Positions 6,215 through 6,428 of a DNA stretch of 6,428 nt are shown here, one piece after another. The notes beneath the pieces were generated by a model. The model worked only from the letters and a program-made list of their open reading frames with translations, ran no database searches and had not been told where the DNA came from. The DNA lies in the NCBI GenBank assembly GCA_028718465.1, contig JAQULX010000173.1, forward strand, positions 1 through 6,428, read 5' to 3'. The first letter of the stretch is position 1, and the number at the start of each line of letters is the position of its first letter. The position numbers and the translations under genes are program-made. Origin of the DNA: Dehalococcoidales bacterium. GTDB lineage: Bacteria > Chloroflexota > Dehalococcoidia > Dehalococcoidales > UBA3254.

Positions 6215-6428
6215 TTAATCCGCATCTACCTTAACAGTTTCAGGGGGCAACTCGTCTTTTTTCGTAAGCGTAAGATAGATAACCAATCCTAATATTGCAA
6301 TGAGGAAGAGATAGCTTGTTACAGTCGTCCCCGAACCTAGGCCGCCGTCAGCGCGAGCCTGTGAAAGGTAATCACCGATAGATGCGCCGAGTGGCCGGGT
6401 CAAGATATAAACCAGCCAAAAAGTAAGT
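6215..6428 (-). CDS. DUF347/COG4705-type membrane protein, C-terminal part (cut by window edge)
   Basis: The frame is open to the right edge of the window, so only the last 70 or so residues are seen. They form the fourth repeat of a second DUF347 protein: W, then ILTRPLGASIGDYLSQ with the same W-x9-G-x4-D spacing as the downstream gene, a Gly-rich loop (ADGGLGSGTT), a final membrane helix (about 35-52 of the visible part) and a charged tail ending VKVDAD. The TTG at 6403 is an internal Leu codon of the conserved motif, not a start. The gene is a paralogue of its downstream neighbour and keeps the consensus form of the repeat-4 loop more closely. Confidence 0.88.
   Translation of the reverse strand, partial: LTFWLVYILTRPLGASIGDYLSQARADGGLGSGTTVTSYLFLIAILGLVIYLTLTKKDELPPETVKVDAD

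Overview
The window is a stretch of a Gram-negative (diderm) bacterial chromosome. This follows from a TolC-type outer-membrane channel, an RND inner-membrane pump and a protein with a clear Sec signal peptide. All five genes I support lie on the minus strand, so the window reads biologically from right to left. The sequence does not fix the phylum. There are no RNA genes, insertion sequences or CRISPR arrays. Base composition changes along the window: sampled stretches of the RND gene are over 50% G+C, while the DUF347 gene and the intergenic DNA are much more A+T-rich.

Right part (about 5391-6428): two tandem genes for multi-spanning membrane proteins of the DUF347/COG4705 type. The upstream copy is cut by the window edge and only its last repeat is seen. 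The downstream copy is complete and shows four internal repeats with a strict W-x9-G-x4-D signature. Their function is not known to me.

Middle (about 4731-5390): a monocistronic-looking gene for a 148-residue exported protein. It has two copies of a 50-residue helical repeat and a Lys/Glu-rich tail, a very strong ribosome binding site and a stem-loop terminator downstream. I do not recognise the family.

Left part (65-4580): a two-gene efflux operon, a TolC-family outer-membrane factor followed by an AcrB-like HAE-type RND transporter with a 4-base ATGA overlap. A good sigma-70-like promoter lies just upstream of the TolC gene and argues for a start at 4479 rather than the longest possible frame. 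The periplasmic adaptor (MFP/HlyD-type) that such a pump needs is not in the window. The pump would export small molecules from the inner membrane or periplasm through the TolC channel.

Most of the window is ordinary (an RND/TolC pair). The least explained parts are the duplicated exported protein and the tandem DUF347 proteins beside it.
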